A stretch of DNA of 64,000 bases from Acutalibacter sp. 1XD8-33 (GTDB lineage Bacteria; Bacillota; Clostridia; Oscillospirales; Acutalibacteraceae), in the NCBI RefSeq assembly GCF_003612555.1, contig NZ_RAZF01000009.1:1-64000 (forward strand), in the 5' to 3' direction. Positions 1-9,113 of this stretch are shown here, piece after piece (the first letter of the stretch is position 1; each line of letters starts with the position of its first letter). Position numbers and translations under genes: made by a program. The notes beneath the pieces were generated by a model. It was given only the letters and a program-made list of their open reading frames with translations, ran no database searches and was not told the DNA's origin.

Positions 1-240
1 AGGTCCGGTGGGACCGGTTGCTCCATCAGCGCCGGTAGCTCCCGTTGCCCCCGTAGGGCCGGTTACGCCATTCGCGCCCGTGGCTCCCGCCGCTCCTGTA
101 GGTCCGGTGAGACCGGTTGCTCCATCAGCGCCGGTAGCTCCCGTTGCCCCCGTAGGGCCGGTTACGCCATCCGCGCCCGTGGCTCCCGCCGCTCCTGTAG
201 GTCCGGTGGGACCGGTTGCTCCATCAGCGCCGGTAGCTCC
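1..240. repeat. 99-bp tandem repeat within collagen-like gene
   Basis: A 99-bp unit (33 codons, 11 Gly-X-Y triplets) occurs at 1-99 and 100-198, and a third copy begins at 199 before diverging near 240. The two full copies differ by only a few substitutions, for example ggtggg versus ggtgag and attcg versus atccg. The array continues past the left edge, so total copy number is unknown. Near-identity suggests recent expansion, and length variation between strains is likely. Confidence 0.85.
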
Positions 241-618
241 CATAGGACCAGCCGCACCGGTGGGGCCAGTCGCACCAGTAGGGCCTGTAACTCCGTCCAT
301 ACCCGGAGCTCCAGTCGGCCCCGTATCACCTCTGGGGCCTGTTGGCCCGGCCAAGCCGTTTGCTCCGGTAGGCCCCACAGCCCCAGTAGGCCCGGTACTG
401 CCGTTGGCTCCTGTAGGGCCAGTAGGTCCAATCAGACCTGTAGCACCTGTAGCTCCTGTCGGCCCAGTAGCACCAACGGGACCAGTCGGGCCAGTTGGGC
501 CACCCACAGGATATGGCGGACAAGGCGGAGGGCAGCAAGGAGGCGGACAGGGTGGAAGCTCGCCGCAGCAGCAACCATCGCCGGATGCCGAGGAACCCGA
601 ATAAATTTTCATATTCAT
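1..618 (-). CDS. Collagen-like Gly-X-Thr repeat protein, C-terminus cut by window edge
   Basis: Reading the minus strand from the ATG at 618 gives 206 uninterrupted codons to the left edge. The first ~40 residues are rich in Cys and Pro (CCCGE, then [14 protein letters not shown]), followed by Gly-X-Y triplets dominated by GPT, GAT, GAD and GAN. This is the pattern of clostridial and Bacillus collagen-like surface or exosporium proteins such as BclA. GGAGGT lies 9 nt upstream of the start. The plus strand is also open here because the repeat is compositionally symmetric, but it gives an implausible Ala-Pro-Val polymer. A sigma-K-like promoter upstream suggests late mother-cell expression and a spore-surface location (inference). 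The C-terminal domain is missing, so the exact type cannot be assigned. Confidence 0.85.
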   Translation of the reverse strand, partial: MNMKIYSGSSASGDGCCCGELPPCPPPCCPPPCPPYPVGGPTGPTGPVGATGPTGATGATGLIGPTGPTGANGSTGPTGAVGPTGANGLAGPTGPRGDTGPTGAPGMDGVTGPTGATGPTGAAGPMGATGADGATGPTGPTGAAGATGADGVTGPTGATGATGADGATGLTGPTGAAGATGANGVTGPTGATGATGADGATGPTGP

Positions 619-678
619 GCTGGGATTACCTCCAAAAATGGTATGGCCCCGGCTCTTCTCATGAACCAGGGCCTATTC

Positions 679-705
679 CAGTATATGCCTGTCCGGAAAA
701 AAGGT
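679..705 (-). promoter_or_regulatory. Candidate sigma-K promoter of collagen-like gene
   Basis: On the minus strand, CACC (AC at 705-704) is followed after exactly 16 nt by CATATACTG (687-679). This fits the sigma-K pattern mACm-N16-CATAnnnTA with one mismatch at the last position. It lies about 60 nt upstream of the start codon of the collagen-like gene. Sigma-K control would fit a spore-surface protein. The match is by eye only. Confidence 0.4.
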
Positions 706-827
706 GCAATTACAATATCTTGCCGAAAATCCTCATCTCATTTTTTGGCAGAAAATAGTATATTTCCAGCCAACGTACAGCTCAAAATTCCCGAGACAAT
801 CACCGATTTACGGTTCCTTTTTGTTTC

Positions 828-3689
828 CTATTTTTCGCGGATAAAGAAACGCAATGATTTTAAAGCAGTCTGTTTAGTAAAGCAAACCCGCAAATCTATC
901 GGTCCCTGCTTGGAAACCACAGTACCATACAGAGGGGCAAAACGGGTCATGCCGCCGGTGCCCGGCCCAGAACAGGATCCCAGAATTTCTCCTGTGGCAT
1001 TATCCGCCAAAATCAAATCCACCGTGCCGGAAACGGAGGACACCAAGACCTCAAACCCATCGCAGCCGTGGAGATCCACCGCTTGATATACCGCATAGCT
1101 GCGAAAATCCTTGGCTTCCAGATACTCCTGCCAATCCCGCTTGTCTGTCAGGAACTCCACATTCCGATAGTCGATGACGTCCAAAGGGTTGATGGGCTTT
1201 CGTCCATCCCGGCCAACTAATTGTTGGCCTTCAATATACACGGTACAACGGCAACGGATATCCTCAGAGGACGCGCTGATCTCCAGAATATACTCCCCAT
1301 CCTCTACCACATAGCTGTTTGAGTCTGTATCCCAGAAGGCAAGGTCCTCCACCTGGAAAGATAAGTGAGCAGTGACTTTCTCGCCTTGCTTCACAGCCAA
1401 GCGGGAAAATGCCTTCAGCATTTTCCTGGGCCGGGTAAATAGAGACTTAGGCGGCACTACATACAACTGCACTACCTCGTCACCATCCCAGCTGCCCACA
1501 TTTTCAATATCTACGGAAACATGCACCTCGTCCCCGCAGGAATAACTTCTCTGGTCGGCAGCCACATTGGAATACGCAAAATCTGTATAGCTCAGTCCAT
1601 AGCCGAAGGGATACAGTGGCTTGCCATCAAAATAAAGATAGGTGGTCTTGTTCTTCATGATATCATAGTCGTCCAGAGACGGAAGGTCCTTAATAGAGCG
1701 ATACCATGTAGACGGCGTACGTCCGGCGGGAACATTTTCTCCAAACAAGGTATTGGCCGCCACATGTCCCAGACAAGGCCCCAGATGGCTGGAGCACAGC
1801 ACTGCACCGGCATGTTCCCGCTCCTCTGCAATGGCAAAAGGATAGCCAGTAATCATATAGAGCACCGTATTTCGGTTCATCTCCCACACAGCCCGAAGAA
1901 GCTCACCCTGCGACAGAGGCAGGTTGATGTCCGGACGGTCATATTCCTCCCGTGCGTTAATGAGAGGCTGATTGCCGCCGCAGACCACGGCATAGTCCGC
2001 CTGAACCGCCAGCCGCGCGGCCCGCTGTGCGCCAGAAGAAACCACCTCCGCCGTGAACTTTACGTCACCGCAGTCTCCATGAGTCACCGCCGAGATTACT
2101 CGGCCTTCTCCATCAACAGCCACATCTCGTCCCTGCCAGGTAGACAGATACAGAACACCGTCCTCCTCTTTGGCGGTGAAAAGCTCCATCACGAACCAGC
2201 CAAAGGCCTCGTCGGAAACACAGTTGAGTCCGGGGTTAACCGGCATCCGATGAGCCTCCTCCTGCATGGCGGCAAATCCCGCCCCTTCCGTGACATATTT
2301 CCGCGTTTTCAGGGAGCGCAGGGTCCAGGAACCATAATCCCAGTCCGTGCGCTCGAAAACCTCAGCGCTATTGGCAGTATCTGCGTCTGCCATCAAAGCG
2401 CCGTTTTTATCCAGGCGGACGTATTTTCCCGTTTTCTGAGACTTCAAAACAATATGGTCCAATCCCTCGTCAAAGAGCACCCGGTTCTCCCCCAGCTTCT
2501 GGCGCAGTCCAGCCACCACCGAGGTCTGGTTCGGAGCATAGCCGCAATACCAGCAGGTATAGTTCTTATCGGCGAGAGGGCCAACCACCGCTACTTTGCA
2601 CTTTCCATCGTCCTTGAACGGCAGCAAACCATTATTTTCTAGAAGAATCATGGACTCCTCGGCCGCCTGAACCGCCAGTTTTTTATGTTCCTTGCAGGCC
2701 AGTTTGGATTTATTCATATGGGCGTAAGGATTCTCTTGGGGATCGAATTCTCCCAGCATGAAACGGATAGTAAACATGTCTATCAAGGCCTTGTCCAGCT
2801 GGGATTCCGCCAGATAGCCTTTTTCCAGGGCTTCCGCTACTGCCGGATTCACCATATCCTGGCTGTCCAGCATCATGTCCGCGCCTACACCCAGGATATC
2901 CGCAATAGAGTGGGCATGGTCCTCATAGCTGCGGTGGGCTCCCACATTTTGACCAAAGTCTCCCCCATCACTCAGGGCAAACTCCATCCCCCACTCTTTT
3001 TTGCAGATCTCCCGAACATCAGGATTGTTTACTCCCTCTACGCCGTTGATACAATTATAGGCGGTCATCAAGCCTACGGCTCCACCCTCCCGGATGGCAG
3101 GTTCAAAGGCTTTAAGATAGTATTCCCGCTTCAGCCGGGGAGTGATATTGGCATTCGTGGTCTGGCGTTCATTTTCGTAGTTATTTGCATAGAAATGCTT
3201 CAGCAGAGGCGCAGACTTCAAATAATACACATGTTCTCCCCGCAGGCCCCTGGTATAAGCCGCAGTCAGTTTGCCCGTCAGGCAGGGGTCTTCTCCATAG
3301 GCCTCTTCGTTGCGTCCCCAGCGGGGGTCCCGCTCCATATCCACCGTTGGTCCAAAAAGGGCCAGCGAGCTGGGCGGATCCATCTGATTGCTGATGCGTA
3401 CCTCATCGCCAGCCATATCGCCTAGTTTTTCCATCAGCTCGCTGTCAAACATTGCTGCCATGCCCCAGGGCTGGGGCAGTATGGTGGTTTCCCTCTGGCC
3501 ATTCCGCTGCACCAGGCCTCGGGCAATCTCCACTCCAAATCCTACTTCTGGAATTCCTAACCGTGGAACACCGTCCAAATGGTTGGTTACCATGCGGACC
3601 TTTTCATCCCTGGTAAGCAGAGCCACCAATTCTTCCGCCCGTTTACGGGGAGGCAGGGCAGTATTTTGGAATACATATTGATCACTCAT
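828..3689 (-). CDS. GH3 beta-glycosidase with trefoil-like insertion and C-terminal binding module
   Basis: A 953-residue glycoside hydrolase family 3 enzyme in standard domain order with no signal peptide, so probably cytoplasmic. The (beta/alpha)8 domain shows KHF at ~164 and the nucleophile motif LSDGGD (Asp241). The alpha/beta sandwich holds REEYDRPDINLP near 580-591. FGYGLSY starts a fibronectin-III-like domain. Residues ~411-548 are inserted between sandwich halves and contain two copies of a 'SxKTxKYV' pattern typical of fascin/beta-trefoil folds. The last ~120 residues resemble a beta-sandwich carbohydrate-binding module. I chose ATG 3689 because GGAG lies just upstream. An in-frame start 17 codons earlier has no such site. 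Substrate is unknown; beta-glucosidase or xylosidase/arabinosidase are the family options. Confidence 0.88.
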   Translation of the reverse strand: MSDQYVFQNTALPPRKRAEELVALLTRDEKVRMVTNHLDGVPRLGIPEVGFGVEIARGLVQRNGQRETTILPQPWGMAAMFDSELMEKLGDMAGDEVRISNQMDPPSSLALFGPTVDMERDPRWGRNEEAYGEDPCLTGKLTAAYTRGLRGEHVYYLKSAPLLKHFYANNYENERQTTNANITPRLKREYYLKAFEPAIREGGAVGLMTAYNCINGVEGVNNPDVREICKKEWGMEFALSDGGDFGQNVGAHRSYEDHAHSIADILGVGADMMLDSQDMVNPAVAEALEKGYLAESQLDKALIDMFTIRFMLGEFDPQENPYAHMNKSKLACKEHKKLAVQAAEESMILLENNGLLPFKDDGKCKVAVVGPLADKNYTCWYCGYAPNQTSVVAGLRQKLGENRVLFDEGLDHIVLKSQKTGKYVRLDKNGALMADADTANSAEVFERTDWDYGSWTLRSLKTRKYVTEGAGFAAMQEEAHRMPVNPGLNCVSDEAFGWFVMELFTAKEEDGVLYLSTWQGRDVAVDGEGRVISAVTHGDCGDVKFTAEVVSSGAQRAARLAVQADYAVVCGGNQPLINAREEYDRPDINLPLSQGELLRAVWEMNRNTVLYMITGYPFAIAEEREHAGAVLCSSHLGPCLGHVAANTLFGENVPAGRTPSTWYRSIKDLPSLDDYDIMKNKTTYLYFDGKPLYPFGYGLSYTDFAYSNVAADQRSYSCGDEVHVSVDIENVGSWDGDEVVQLYVVPPKSLFTRPRKMLKAFSRLAVKQGEKVTAHLSFQVEDLAFWDTDSNSYVVEDGEYILEISASSEDIRCRCTVYIEGQQLVGRDGRKPINPLDVIDYRNVEFLTDKRDWQEYLEAKDFRSYAVYQAVDLHGCDGFEVLVSSVSGTVDLILADNATGEILGSCSGPGTGGMTRFAPLYGTVVSKQGPIDLRVCFTKQTALKSLRFFIREK

Positions 3690-3730
3690 ATTCTTTCTCC
3701 TTCTATTTTCATTTTGCAGGTCACACAAAA

Positions 3731-3759
3731 ATTTTACCACATCCTTCCAGGTTTTTCAA
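3731..3759 (-). promoter_or_regulatory. Sigma-A promoter for the GH3 gene
   Basis: On the minus strand TTGAAA (3759-3754) and TAAAAT (3736-3731) are separated by 17 nt. This lies ~40 nt upstream of the GH3 start and abuts the stop codon of the preceding SpoVB-like gene, giving the glycosidase its own transcription start. Confidence 0.6.
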
Positions 3760-5292
3760 CTAAAAATCAGCATTTGCCTGGCATTTTTTTGATTTCTTTT
3801 TTGCATTCCATTGCATTATCCCATAAAATGCCCCAACAAAAACACTCCCAGAAAGAACTGCCTGAACGAACACTCGCAAAAAATCGTTGAGGATCACGAT
3901 ATCTGACAGCACCCACCGGGCAAAAGTAATCCCCAGTGCCGCACAGAGCAGCGGAACTAAAATATCCCGGACCAAAAGTATCTGCAAATGACTCACCTTC
4001 ATCAGCCGGTGCAAGCTCATTGACGCATTAAAAATTGTGCTGAAAAACAGGATGGCTACATAGCTTTCCATCCCAAAGAATCGTAAAAGGCAGAGCACCA
4101 GCACAACCCGGATTAGAGAATCCGCAAAATTATACTTCATGGAATTGAACTGTTCATCCATCCCCTTCAGCAAACTGTCAACGACCACATCCAGATAAGT
4201 TAGCGGAACCAAAGGCGCTAATATGCGCAAATAGTCCCCGGCGCTTTCACTGTGATAAAAGGCCTGCCCCCAGCTGCCTCCAAAAGCCACGAACAGCGCC
4301 GCGAAGAAGATACCAAAGGCCAAGGCGGCCTGGACGGCCCTGCCGGAAATGTATGCCACGGCATTCTTATGGCTGAGTTCTCTCTCTTTAGCAATTTTAG
4401 GAATAAGCAGTGAAGCAAAGGAGGTAAGGAAGGAGGAAGGAAAGTACAGCATGGGCATGGCCATTCCTTGCAAAAGCCCGTATTGAGAAAGGGAGTCGGA
4501 ATAGCCCAGGCCGGATTTTTGCAGCTCTCGGGGAATAAGCAGGTTTTCCGCCGTATTCAGCAAACTTTTGGCAGCGGAACTAAGTGTGCATGGCAGAGCA
4601 ATATGGGACAAACCGTGGAGGACTCCGGCACTTCTTTCCTTTTGAGACGGCGTATTCCTTTTTATGCTTTTGCGATATGCGGTCCAACTGGTCAGAAAGG
4701 ACGCGGCCTCTCCCAGAGTGGAAGCACACATAGCCGCCAGACAAGCGTTCTCTATCCCCTGGGGCACAAATCTCCAGAAAAGAAAGACTGTAGCCGCTAT
4801 GGTAAGAATTTGCTCTAAAGCGTCTGAGGCGGCTGTGCTGAGGGATTCATCTACAGCAAGAAAATATCCTTTCATACAGGTGCACAAGGACATAAACGGT
4901 AGGCCTAGGCCCAGAATGCGTAAACAAGGCGCGGCAGAAGGATTTCCTAAAAAGAATCCCGCAGCAAAATCTGCCAGAAAAAACAAACACATGGCAATAC
5001 ACAGGCTGATCGTCAAGCAAAAGCCAAAGCACTTTGCCACCACCGAACGGACAGTGCGTCCTCTGCCCGCTGCCATTGCCGCCGTTACCATACGGGTAAC
5101 GGCTAAACTGATCCCCGAGGTGGACAGCGTCACCGTCAGCATAAAGATAGATAAGATCAGCTGATAGAGCCCCATACCTTCTGAACCAATGTGCTGGGAA
5201 AGGTAGGAACGGTAGCCCATATTAGTTATCCGCAGAAAGAGGGAAACCAAGGTGAGCACGGCCCCTTGTAAGAAAAATTTTTGTTTCGTCAT
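3760..5292 (-). CDS. SpoVB-like polysaccharide/lipid II flippase family protein
   Basis: A 510-residue polytopic membrane protein of the MOP exporter superfamily (SpoVB/MurJ-like). The N-terminus, MTKQKFFLQGAVLTL followed by an Arg-x-x-N-x-GYR segment and IGSEGMGLYQL, matches the hallmark start of SpoVB-type proteins, which move lipid-linked cell-wall precursors across the membrane during cortex synthesis. Length is close to B. subtilis SpoVB (~518). ATG 5292 is preferred because GGAGTGA lies 5 nt upstream. An in-frame ATG 19 codons earlier lacks a ribosome site. It could instead serve another polysaccharide, as there is no cortex operon nearby. Confidence 0.8.
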   Translation of the reverse strand: MTKQKFFLQGAVLTLVSLFLRITNMGYRSYLSQHIGSEGMGLYQLILSIFMLTVTLSTSGISLAVTRMVTAAMAAGRGRTVRSVVAKCFGFCLTISLCIAMCLFFLADFAAGFFLGNPSAAPCLRILGLGLPFMSLCTCMKGYFLAVDESLSTAASDALEQILTIAATVFLFWRFVPQGIENACLAAMCASTLGEAASFLTSWTAYRKSIKRNTPSQKERSAGVLHGLSHIALPCTLSSAAKSLLNTAENLLIPRELQKSGLGYSDSLSQYGLLQGMAMPMLYFPSSFLTSFASLLIPKIAKERELSHKNAVAYISGRAVQAALAFGIFFAALFVAFGGSWGQAFYHSESAGDYLRILAPLVPLTYLDVVVDSLLKGMDEQFNSMKYNFADSLIRVVLVLCLLRFFGMESYVAILFFSTIFNASMSLHRLMKVSHLQILLVRDILVPLLCAALGITFARWVLSDIVILNDFLRVFVQAVLSGSVFVGAFYGIMQWNAKKKSKKCQANADF

Positions 5293-5452
5293 GGGGTCAC
5301 TCCATTTCACATATATTGACAAAAACCTCATTACGGTATAAAATAACATACAAAGCCATTAGGTTAAAGTAAGTTTACCTCACAACGTTGCTTTTGCCAT
5401 ACCCCGGGCACAATCCATATTTCTGAAAACCTTATAAAGAAAGAGTGATGAA

Positions 5453-6391
5453 ATGAACGAAAATTGGACGGAAATCAGGATCACCGTACCCTCAAGTAAA
5501 GCAGACCTGGCCGGGGACATTGCCAACATGACTGTCCCATATGGTATCTATATTGAGGATTACTCCAATTTAGAAGATGAGGCCATGAAAATTGCCCACA
5601 TTGACCTGATTGATGAAGAACTGCTGGCAAAAGACCGTGCTCATGCCATAGTTCACATTTATATAAGCCAAGAAGATAATCCTGCTGAAGTCATTTCATT
5701 CTTGGAAGAACGGTTCCTCGCCTGTGATATCGCATATTCTATTGATTGCGCCGACTGCGTAATAGACGATTGGCTGAATAATTGGAAGAAATATTTTAAG
5801 CCAGTTCCTATAGGCCAAAAATTACTGATCCGTCCTATCTGGGAAACCGATTTCAACCCCATGGGCCGGGCTGTCCTGAATCTGGAGCCCGGTTTGGCCT
5901 TTGGCACCGGCACCCATGAAACCACCCGGTTGTGCTTGGAGTTTATCGAAGAGAACCTTTCCCCTGGATCTCGTTTTCTAGATATGGGCTGCGGTAGTGG
6001 AATTCTTTCTGTGGCCGCGCTGCTGTTGGGCGCTGAATCCGCTGTAGGAATCGACATAGACCCTCTAGCTGTAAAAACAGCGCAGGAGAATGCCCGGTTA
6101 AACAAAATGGAAAAGAACTTCACTGGAATCTGTGGAAATTTGGCAGAAAAAGTAACCGGACAGTATCAAATGATTACCGCCAATATTGTGGCGGACGTGG
6201 TGATTCAATTGACAAAAGATGTGCCGCAGTTTTTGGCCCCCGGTGGAATCTATATTATCAGTGGTATCATTGACACCCGCGAACAGGATGTGCTGGACGC
6301 TCTACAGGACAGATTTACCGTCGTCAGTCGAAAGGAGGACCATGGCTGGATCGCCATGGCGCTAAGCGCCCGAAGGGATATCGCCGATTAA
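5453..6391 (+). CDS. prmA: Ribosomal protein L11 methyltransferase
   Basis: The 312-residue product has the PrmA layout: an N-terminal substrate-recognition domain (1 to ~100), then a class I SAM-dependent methyltransferase domain. Motif I is seen as LDMGCGSGIL and motif II as VGIDIDPLAV. TANIVADVV matches the PrmA-specific 'ANI' motif. FGTGTHETT is the conserved loop preceding motif I. PrmA trimethylates lysines of ribosomal protein L11 in the cytoplasm. It stands alone on the plus strand, divergent from the SpoVB-like gene. Confidence 0.93.
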   Translation: MNENWTEIRITVPSSKADLAGDIANMTVPYGIYIEDYSNLEDEAMKIAHIDLIDEELLAKDRAHAIVHIYISQEDNPAEVISFLEERFLACDIAYSIDCADCVIDDWLNNWKKYFKPVPIGQKLLIRPIWETDFNPMGRAVLNLEPGLAFGTGTHETTRLCLEFIEENLSPGSRFLDMGCGSGILSVAALLLGAESAVGIDIDPLAVKTAQENARLNKMEKNFTGICGNLAEKVTGQYQMITANIVADVVIQLTKDVPQFLAPGGIYIISGIIDTREQDVLDALQDRFTVVSRKEDHGWIAMALSARRDIAD

Positions 6392-6492
6392 CTTGAAAAG
6401 TGTTTTTTCAAGTTGCAGATAAGGCCAATATGCTTTGTGACTTTTCCTGACTCTCATAGAAACGCGGCGTCCCCTACCGACCATAATTCAGC

Positions 6493-6972
6493 ATGAAGTC
6501 CTGTTGTTTGTACGAGTTCAAAAAATGGAGGAATCGAGATTGGAGTACGAAATTCTGGAATATAAAAAAATATAATGAAAATGAAATTCTGCCACTCTAT
6601 AAAAGCGTTGGCTGGACTACTTATACTTCTAACCCTGAAATGCTGCGGAAGGCTTTTGAGAATTCCTTGAAAATCTATGCGGCCTATGTCTGTATGCGTC
6701 CCATGGGCATCATTCGCGCGGTAGGCGATGGCCACTCTATCGTGTATATTCAGGATTTGCTGGTACATCCCAATATCAGGCGTAATGGCATTGGCTGGGC
6801 CTTACTCATGAGGATGATGGACACCTATAAGGATGTTTACCAACGGGTCCTTCTGGCGGACCACACCCTGAAAACTTCTCGATTTTATAAGTCCATGGGA
6901 TTCCAGCAGACTTCCGAACTCAACTGCAAAGCCTATTTAAAAGTTTACCACAAACCTATGGAAAGGACGTGA
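6493..6972 (+). CDS. GNAT acetyltransferase with disrupted N-terminal reading frame
   Basis: The frame gives 159 residues. From ~residue 27 (KYNENEILPLYKSVGW) onward it is a convincing small GNAT protein with the acetyl-CoA loop VHPNIRRNGIGWAL. The first ~25 residues (MKSCCLYEFKKWRNRDW) are not family-like. A natural start lies in another frame: ATG 6525 or TTG 6540 reads LEYEILEYKK and then runs into a run of seven A (6564-6570) that throws it out of frame. With six A, the two frames join as ...EYEILEYKKYNENEILPLY, a typical family N-terminus. So this is either a one-base indel, a sequencing error, or a slippage-controlled gene. It lies 4 bp before the next acetyltransferase gene. Confidence 0.7.
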   Translation: MKSCCLYEFKKWRNRDWSTKFWNIKKYNENEILPLYKSVGWTTYTSNPEMLRKAFENSLKIYAAYVCMRPMGIIRAVGDGHSIVYIQDLLVHPNIRRNGIGWALLMRMMDTYKDVYQRVLLADHTLKTSRFYKSMGFQQTSELNCKAYLKVYHKPMERT

Positions 6973-6976
6973 TTGT

Positions 6977-8032
6977 ATGAATATTTTGGAGACTCCCCGC
7001 CTGCGGCTGCGGCCCTGGCGCATGGAGGACCTGGAGGATTTTTACGCCTACGCCAAAAATCCGGACGTAGGTCCTTGGGCTGGTTGGAAGCCCCATGCGA
7101 GCAGGGAGGAATCTCGGGAAATCCTCAGCAGGTGGGTGGAACCTCAGGAAGGCACAGTCCGTCTGGCTCTGGAGGAAAAGGCCTCCGGCAAGGCCATTGG
7201 CTCCATCGGCATAGAGGAGGACGGGCGGCGGTCCCATGTGGAGGGCTGCAAAAGTCTGGGCTATGTGCTGGGCAAGGACTACTGGGGCCGTGGACTGATG
7301 ACCGAGGCGGTCCAGGCCGCCATGGATTATGCCTTTCAGGTAATGAAGCTGCGGCTACTGACCGTCACCCATTACCCGCAAAATTTGCGCTCCAAGCGAG
7401 TGATCGAAAAAGCAGGCTTTTCCTATGAGGGCAGGCTTCGCACGGCCACAACCATCTACAATGGTGAAGAACGGGATCTCTGCTGCTACTCCCTGCAGGC
7501 CTGGGAATACTGGTGTATGCGGGCAAAAAAGGCCGGATTCTCCCTGAAACTGCCGGAAAATATGGAGCGGGATGATCTGGAAGCCATGCAAAAAGAATTT
7601 GTGGAAGTGGATCGAGATGTAACTCCCTTTGGACTGGATCCCAAAGGAGCCAGTTTCGAACGCTGGCTGGAACGAACGATCGCCTGGCGCTTCGCGGTCC
7701 CCAAGCCCACCTACGCCAAATCCACCCTCTACATTCTTGACAGCCCTCAAGGCCGTTCTGCGGGAGCCATTGACCTGCGCCACTATCTCACCGAGCGGTT
7801 GCTGAGCGGCGGCGGAAACATTGGCTATGGTATCCGTCCCAGTCTGCGCGGAAAGCATTATGCTCCCTATATGCTGGGTCTGGGGATGGAGAAGATCAAA
7901 GAGCTGGGATTGGAAAAGGCACTGGTCTGCTGCGATGAAAATAATCCAGCATCCGCCCGCACTATTGAGGACTGCGGCGGTAAGTTAGAAAGCATTGTGG
8001 AAAGTCTGCGGCGGTATTGGATTGCTGTTTGA
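6977..8032 (+). CDS. Tandem two-domain GNAT acetyltransferase (RimJ/RimL type)
   Basis: The 351-residue protein holds two acetyltransferase domains. The first (1 to ~175) is RimJ/RimL-like: ETPRLRLRPW at the start, GYVLGKDYWGRGLMTEA as the acetyl-CoA loop, then LRSKRVIEKAGF. The second (~190-351) follows a bridging segment and has IGYGIRPSLRGKHYAPYM plus ENNPASARTIEDCGGK, again the GNAT pattern. The fusion suggests two substrates or one catalytic and one binding domain (inference). It starts 4 bp after the preceding acetyltransferase gene, so they are probably co-transcribed. Substrate unknown. Confidence 0.85.
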   Translation: MNILETPRLRLRPWRMEDLEDFYAYAKNPDVGPWAGWKPHASREESREILSRWVEPQEGTVRLALEEKASGKAIGSIGIEEDGRRSHVEGCKSLGYVLGKDYWGRGLMTEAVQAAMDYAFQVMKLRLLTVTHYPQNLRSKRVIEKAGFSYEGRLRTATTIYNGEERDLCCYSLQAWEYWCMRAKKAGFSLKLPENMERDDLEAMQKEFVEVDRDVTPFGLDPKGASFERWLERTIAWRFAVPKPTYAKSTLYILDSPQGRSAGAIDLRHYLTERLLSGGGNIGYGIRPSLRGKHYAPYMLGLGMEKIKELGLEKALVCCDENNPASARTIEDCGGKLESIVESLRRYWIAV

Positions 8033-8140
8033 CGGGTCCTCGAGTATCTCAGGTATGATCTTCAAAAGCCATTGATGAAGGATAAGCGGCGTTCTGAAAG
8101 AAAACGATTCAATATTCTTATAGAAAAGAGGTTCGTGTAA

Positions 8141-8998
8141 ATGCATAAAATTCGGATTGGAAGCATTGTCCCCGGTGAGGCTGTGGAAAAATTTTTGCCG
8201 GAATTTCTGAAGTATGGTTATGAGTGTATCTCGTTTAATTTCCACATGGTATTCCCAGAAAAGGATCTGGCGGCTTTTGCGGAGAGGGTGAAATCCGCTG
8301 CGGACGGTATGCCAGTGGAGGTGTCCTCCATCGGCTACTACTGCAATCCTCTGGAAAATGAGGAGCAGCTGCATACACTGGAGCATTTTATCGACAACGC
8401 CAATTTGTTCCACACGGATTTAGTTACAACCTTTGCCGGAGGATTGGAAGGCCGGCCGGTAGAAGAAGCGATGCCCAGGTATAAGGCTGTTTTCAGCGAA
8501 CTGGCAAAGCGAGCTGAGCATAATGGCGTGCGTCTTGCCATTGAGAATTGTCCCATGGGCGGCACCTGGCAGAGTGCTGCCTGCAACATTGGCTTTAATC
8601 CCAAAGCCTGGGAGATGATGTTCCAAGAGGTGGACAGCCCCGTCATCGGATTGGAGTGGGAACCAGCCCATCAGATGGTACAGCTTATCGATCCCGTTCC
8701 CCAGCTGGAGCAATGGATCAGCCGAATATATCACCTGCATGGCAAGGATGCCACCATTGACTGGAATCGGGTGAAAAAATTCGGTGTTTTCGGCGCGGAA
8801 GAGTTTGCTCTAGCCCGTACGCCTGGTTATGGAGATACCGATTGGAGGGATGTGTTTCATGTGCTTTACATGCACGATTTCTGCGGAGATTTGTGCGTGG
8901 AGGGTTTCCACGATCCCATTTTCCATGGCAGCCTCGAGCTGGCCGGACAGCGGCATGCCCTGAACTACCTCAACTGGTGCCGAGGAATTCCTGGCTGA
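8141..8998 (+). CDS. Sugar phosphate isomerase/epimerase-like TIM barrel protein
   Basis: A 285-residue member of the xylose-isomerase-like TIM barrel superfamily (AP endonuclease 2 fold). Recognisable elements are the mid-barrel LAIENCPMGG (metal-binding Glu), GLEWEPAHQM and IYHLHGKDA (metal-binding His), and a C-terminal acidic strand. Members act as cytoplasmic epimerases or isomerases of sugars, keto-sugars or inositol derivatives using a divalent metal. AGAGG precedes the ATG. No sugar pathway genes adjoin it, so substrate cannot be inferred. Confidence 0.8.
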   Translation: MHKIRIGSIVPGEAVEKFLPEFLKYGYECISFNFHMVFPEKDLAAFAERVKSAADGMPVEVSSIGYYCNPLENEEQLHTLEHFIDNANLFHTDLVTTFAGGLEGRPVEEAMPRYKAVFSELAKRAEHNGVRLAIENCPMGGTWQSAACNIGFNPKAWEMMFQEVDSPVIGLEWEPAHQMVQLIDPVPQLEQWISRIYHLHGKDATIDWNRVKKFGVFGAEEFALARTPGYGDTDWRDVFHVLYMHDFCGDLCVEGFHDPIFHGSLELAGQRHALNYLNWCRGIPG

Positions 8999-9113
8999 GA
9001 GAATTCTATACCGCGCCTTCAAAAGGCATCCTGCATTTCACTGGTAATAATCGTCCCAATATTATGCATCTGATTCCACAATAAACTGCACAAAAATGGC
9101 CTACCATTAAAGA

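Noticed and set aside
1-240. CRISPR-like array from regular repeats
   Set aside because: The 99-bp units are directly adjacent with no unique spacers and encode collagen triplets.
8-604. Plus-strand open frame encoding an Ala/Gly-Pro-Val repeat
   Set aside because: It mirrors the collagen-like gene on the minus strand. The minus frame has a ribosome site, a non-repetitive Cys/Pro head and family-like triplets; the plus frame has none.
1521-2642. Long plus-strand frame inside the GH3 gene
   Set aside because: Antisense shadow of a well-supported glycosidase; no family features.
6390-6414. Terminator after prmA
   Set aside because: AACTTGAAAA/TTTTCAAGTT forms a hairpin, but it is AT-rich and not followed by a T-tract, so I did not call it.
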